A stretch of 64,000 nt of DNA from Kitasatospora humi (lineage in GTDB: Bacteria; Actinomycetota; Actinomycetes; Streptomycetales; Streptomycetaceae). Made by a program: the position numbers and the translations under genes. The notes under the pieces were generated by a model. That model did not search any database, was not told the DNA's origin, and saw nothing but the letters and a program-made list of their open reading frames with translations. Positions 61,828 through 64,000 of this stretch are shown one piece after another (position 1 is the stretch's first letter; each line of letters starts with the position of its first letter). The stretch is taken from assembly GCF_020907985.1 (NCBI RefSeq), contig NZ_JAJJPA010000017.1, positions 81,012 to 145,011 on the forward strand, given 5' to 3'.

Positions 61828-62027
61828 GTGAATGTCCTTCGGGCAGCAGACTGATGGTGCGATGGCTGCCGGTGCTCATGGCTCCGACCTGCGGCGACCA
61901 GCGCTCACCCGCAGGTGGGCGGGTGGGCGGGCGGCGATCGGGAGCCCTGGGCGCCGGGCGGGGCCACGGACGGCTGGACGACGGCGCGTTGGCGCCGGTG
62001 CGGTGGTGGCGGGCTTGGGTAGTGCTC
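61828..62027 (-). promoter_or_regulatory. cysI leader between the leader peptide and cysI
   Basis: About 200 nt. It includes a C-rich, G-poor stretch around 61912-61940 on the minus strand (CGCCGCCCGCCCACCCGCCC) of the kind used by Rho, and GC-rich inverted segments. It may be the regulated attenuator controlled by translation of the leader peptide. The mechanism is inferred. Confidence 0.4.
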
Positions 62028-62111
62028 TCAGATCACCGGACAGATGGCGCTGGACACGCGGAGGAGATCGACGTGGAGTCGACCGACCAAGGTGGTTCCG
62101 GCGCTGGGCAT
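62028..62111 (-). CDS. Cys-operon leader peptide
   Basis: 27 residues with ATG at 62111 and TGA at 62028. The body LVGRLHVDLLRVSSAIC ends with a TGT cysteine codon, three codons from the stop (C24 of 27). Short peptides with an LVSRLHVDL-like core and a terminal SAxC are annotated as putative leader peptides upstream of sulfur genes in streptomycetes; this matches closely. It lies 200 bp upstream of cysI on the same strand. A cysteine shortage would stall the ribosome at that codon and could relieve attenuation. Its ribosome site is weak. The peptide itself is probably not functional. Confidence 0.75.
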   Translation of the reverse strand: MPSAGTTLVGRLHVDLLRVSSAICPVI

Positions 62112-62310
62112 GGCAAGAGACTCGCATGCCGAACTATCCCCGGTCCACCACCATCCATTATCTGGACTCAGGAGTTCCGAATGGCGGGACGGCGGGCCGT
62201 TCACCCAGGCGGTGGGCGGGGCCGCGGTGGCACCGGGGGCGCGAGGGCCGCCGCAGGGCCGGGGACCGCGGTCGGGGCGTGCGTTTGGACCCGCCCGATA
62301 CCTTAGGGGT

Positions 62311-63891
62311 GTGCAGTCACCAGGTGAGATCAGCAGGACGGTCGCCGAACGGCCCACCCGGCGCCGGGGCAAGGGCGGCAGGAGGGCTGCCCGCCGGTCG
62401 ACCTGGCGGGCCACCGTCTGGGCGCTGATCAAGGACACCACCAACACCTGCGTCGAGTACCGGGTGACCGGGCTCGCCGCCGAGGCCGCGTTCTTCACCC
62501 TGCTGTCGATCCCGCCACTGCTGCTCTGCCTGGCCGGCACCCTCGGCTACCTCGACGACCTGCTGGGCGCCGGCACCATCCAGAAGCTCCAGCAGGACAT
62601 CCTCTCGGCCGCCGGCACCGTGCTGTCGCAGTCCTCGATCCGGGAGATCGTCCAGCCGCTGCTGAGCAGCGTCTTCGCCAGCGGCCGGCCCGACCTGATC
62701 TCCATCGGCTTCCTCTTCTCGCTCTGGTCCGGCTCCCGGGCGCTCTACATCTTCATCGACACCATCACCGTGATGTACGGGCTGGACGGCAAGCGCGGCA
62801 TCGTCAAGACCCGGGCGATGTCACTCGGCCTCTACATGGGTGCCCTGGTGATCGGCTCGCTGGTGCTGCCACTGCTGGTCGCCGGCCCCGGCCTGGTGGT
62901 GAACGCGGTGCCCGGCATCGCGGGCGTGGTCAGCGCGCTCTACTGGCCGGTCGCGATCCTGCTGCTGATCGTCTTCCTCACCACCCTCTACCACGTGGCC
63001 GTGCCCGCCAACACGCCCTGGCGCGAGGACATCCCCGGTGCGCTGGTGGCGCTCGGCGTGCTGGTGGTCTGCAGCGTGGTGCTGCGCCTCTACCTGGTGC
63101 ACTCGGTCGAGGGGCCGACCGTCTACGGCTCGCTGGCGGCGCCGATCGCCGTGCTGCTGTGGATCTTCGTGGTCGCGCTCGCGGTGCTGATCGGCGCGGC
63201 GATGAACGCCGCGATCGACCGCCGCTGGCCCAGCGTGGAGACCGCCGACGCGCGAGCCGAGCACGAGCGGGCCACCGAGCAGGCCGCCGCCGCCCTGGTC
63301 CGCGAGGCCGGCGCCCGGCGGGCCGCCGAGCGGGCCGAGCTGGCCCGGGTGCTCGGCCTGGCCGACGGCTACGAGGACGACGAGGGGGACGCCGACGAGG
63401 ACGAGGGCGACGACGAGGTGCCGAGCGAGTACCCCGAGCGGTGGGCCGACATGCTGGCGCCGACCAACGTCCGCGGCCGACTGCTCGCCGGCTCCAAGCG
63501 CCGCCGCGTGCCACCGCCGCCCCCGGACAGCGACCGGCCCGGCGCGGCGGTCCCGCCCGCCGCGCCGCCGCATCCGCCACACCCGCCGCAACGGCCCCAG
63601 CAGCCTCAGCCGCCGCAGCACCGGGTGCACGGCGCGGCCGACACCGCGATGCCCGGCCCGGCGGCACCCGGGGCCGCGCCCGCTCCGCCGATGACGCCCG
63701 GTGGCCCCGCCGCGCCCCGCCCGGTCGCGCCCGTCGCACCGGCTCCGCAGGCCCAGGGCGGCACCGGGGAGCCGGTGGTGGAGCGGCCGGAGCAGCCCTG
63801 GGGCTCGGACGGCCGGTTCCCCGGGGAGCGCGGACCGGTCGACTCGGCGCTGCCCGGGTACCCGCCGCGGCCGCCGTGGGACGGGCGCTGA
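62311..63891 (+). CDS. YihY/BrkB-type membrane protein with long proline-rich C-terminal tail
   Basis: 526 residues. The first 310 carry the YhjD/YihY/BrkB fold: ECF helix pairs TGLAAEAAFFTLLSIPPLLL, LISIGFLFSLWSGSRALYIF, TITVMYGLDGKRGIVKTRAM, YWPVAILLLIVFLTTLYHVA, APIAVLLWIFVVALAVLIGA. From about 330 on come Ala/Glu-rich helices, an acidic run, and a Pro/Ala-rich low-complexity tail. The start is GTG at 62311. TACCTT at 62299-62304 lies about 7 bp upstream, so the mRNA may be leaderless. Function of the family is not established; a transporter or lipid-related role is suggested in some species. It is divergent from the cys operon leader. Confidence 0.88.
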   Translation: MQSPGEISRTVAERPTRRRGKGGRRAARRSTWRATVWALIKDTTNTCVEYRVTGLAAEAAFFTLLSIPPLLLCLAGTLGYLDDLLGAGTIQKLQQDILSAAGTVLSQSSIREIVQPLLSSVFASGRPDLISIGFLFSLWSGSRALYIFIDTITVMYGLDGKRGIVKTRAMSLGLYMGALVIGSLVLPLLVAGPGLVVNAVPGIAGVVSALYWPVAILLLIVFLTTLYHVAVPANTPWREDIPGALVALGVLVVCSVVLRLYLVHSVEGPTVYGSLAAPIAVLLWIFVVALAVLIGAAMNAAIDRRWPSVETADARAEHERATEQAAAALVREAGARRAAERAELARVLGLADGYEDDEGDADEDEGDDEVPSEYPERWADMLAPTNVRGRLLAGSKRRRVPPPPPDSDRPGAAVPPAAPPHPPHPPQRPQQPQPPQHRVHGAADTAMPGPAAPGAAPAPPMTPGGPAAPRPVAPVAPAPQAQGGTGEPVVERPEQPWGSDGRFPGERGPVDSALPGYPPRPPWDGR

Positions 63892-64000
63892 GGGCTGACG
63901 GCCTCGGCGCGCGGGGAGGCGTGGGCCGGCGCGGCCGGCTCCGGGAGTGCGCTGCTCGTGCCGGGCGGTGAAAACCGGATGCGCCCGCGGCGGCGCCTGC
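63892..64000. other. Right-hand window end
   Basis: 109 bp after the YihY gene. No gene or element is recognised. Confidence 0.5.

Noticed and set aside
58756..61854. 1032-codon open frame on the plus strand across the cys operon
   Set aside because: It spans several well-supported minus-strand genes (cysC, cysH, cysI) and has no recognisable domains. It reflects codon-position bias.

Overview
The window is high-GC actinobacterial chromosome, most likely Streptomycetaceae (Streptomyces or Kitasatospora). This is inferred from codon bias, GTG starts, leaderless-type promoters, paired XRE/DUF5753 and DUF397 genes, an SAV2148-type HEPN gene, and a cysI-cysH-cysC-cysD-cysN-ssu-sirB gene order typical of streptomycetes. 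It looks like core chromosome: no rRNA, tRNA, CRISPR array, insertion sequence, phage or origin was seen. All calls come from reading the sequence; no database was searched.

Layout. 1-3.2 kb: end of a branched-chain amino acid ABC transporter operon (livJ, partial livH) and a hotdog thioesterase. 3.4-12.1 kb: polA, a Uma2-type nuclease gene, hrpB, a methyltransferase and rpsA with a clear promoter and terminator. 12.4-16.5 kb: an MMPL exporter, MarR regulator, coaE, a VOC protein and a deleted VOC-family pseudogene. 16.5-20 kb: a DUF574 methyltransferase, a free-standing maltokinase-cap protein and a secreted alpha-amylase frameshifted inside its starch-binding domain. 20.4-23 kb: a four-gene cassette resembling a type VII secretion effector/immunity operon. 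23-27 kb: MOSC protein, fatty-acid desaturase, and a DUF397/XRE/ATPase regulatory trio.

27-35 kb: SoxR with a sox box facing a split transketolase pair that may be read as leaderless mRNA, then glgX-treY-treZ (glycogen debranching and trehalose formation). 35.5-40.3 kb: SAV2148-type HEPN protein, an iron box, a fused EfeU-EfeO iron permease and the DyP peroxidase EfeB. 40.3-44.3 kb: lipoprotein with a Thr/Ala repeat linker, a DEDDh exonuclease, a polysaccharide deacetylase and an APH-type kinase. 45-49.6 kb: a second MMPL exporter, then a cold-shock protein with a terminator-bearing leader and a DEAD-box RNA helicase.

49.8-52 kb: an MmyB-type regulator divergent from a secreted beta-propeller, with a palindrome between them. 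52.1-62.1 kb: the assimilatory sulfate pathway, all on the minus strand. Sulfonate/sulfur-ester uptake (ssuABC), ATP sulfurylase (cysDN), APS kinase (cysC), (P)APS reductase (cysH), a 61-residue zinc-ribbon protein, sulfite reductase (cysI) and sirohydrochlorin chelatase (sirB) form one supply chain from sulfate to sulfide plus sirohaem. It is headed by a 27-residue leader peptide with a cysteine codon near its end. The window closes with a YihY/BrkB membrane protein.

Strongest leads for follow-up are the type VII-like cassette, the SoxR-transketolase unit, the cys leader peptide, the cold-shock leader hairpin, the EfeUO fusion and the unusual cysteine spacing in CysH. Two broken genes and three tandem-repeat tracts are also recorded.
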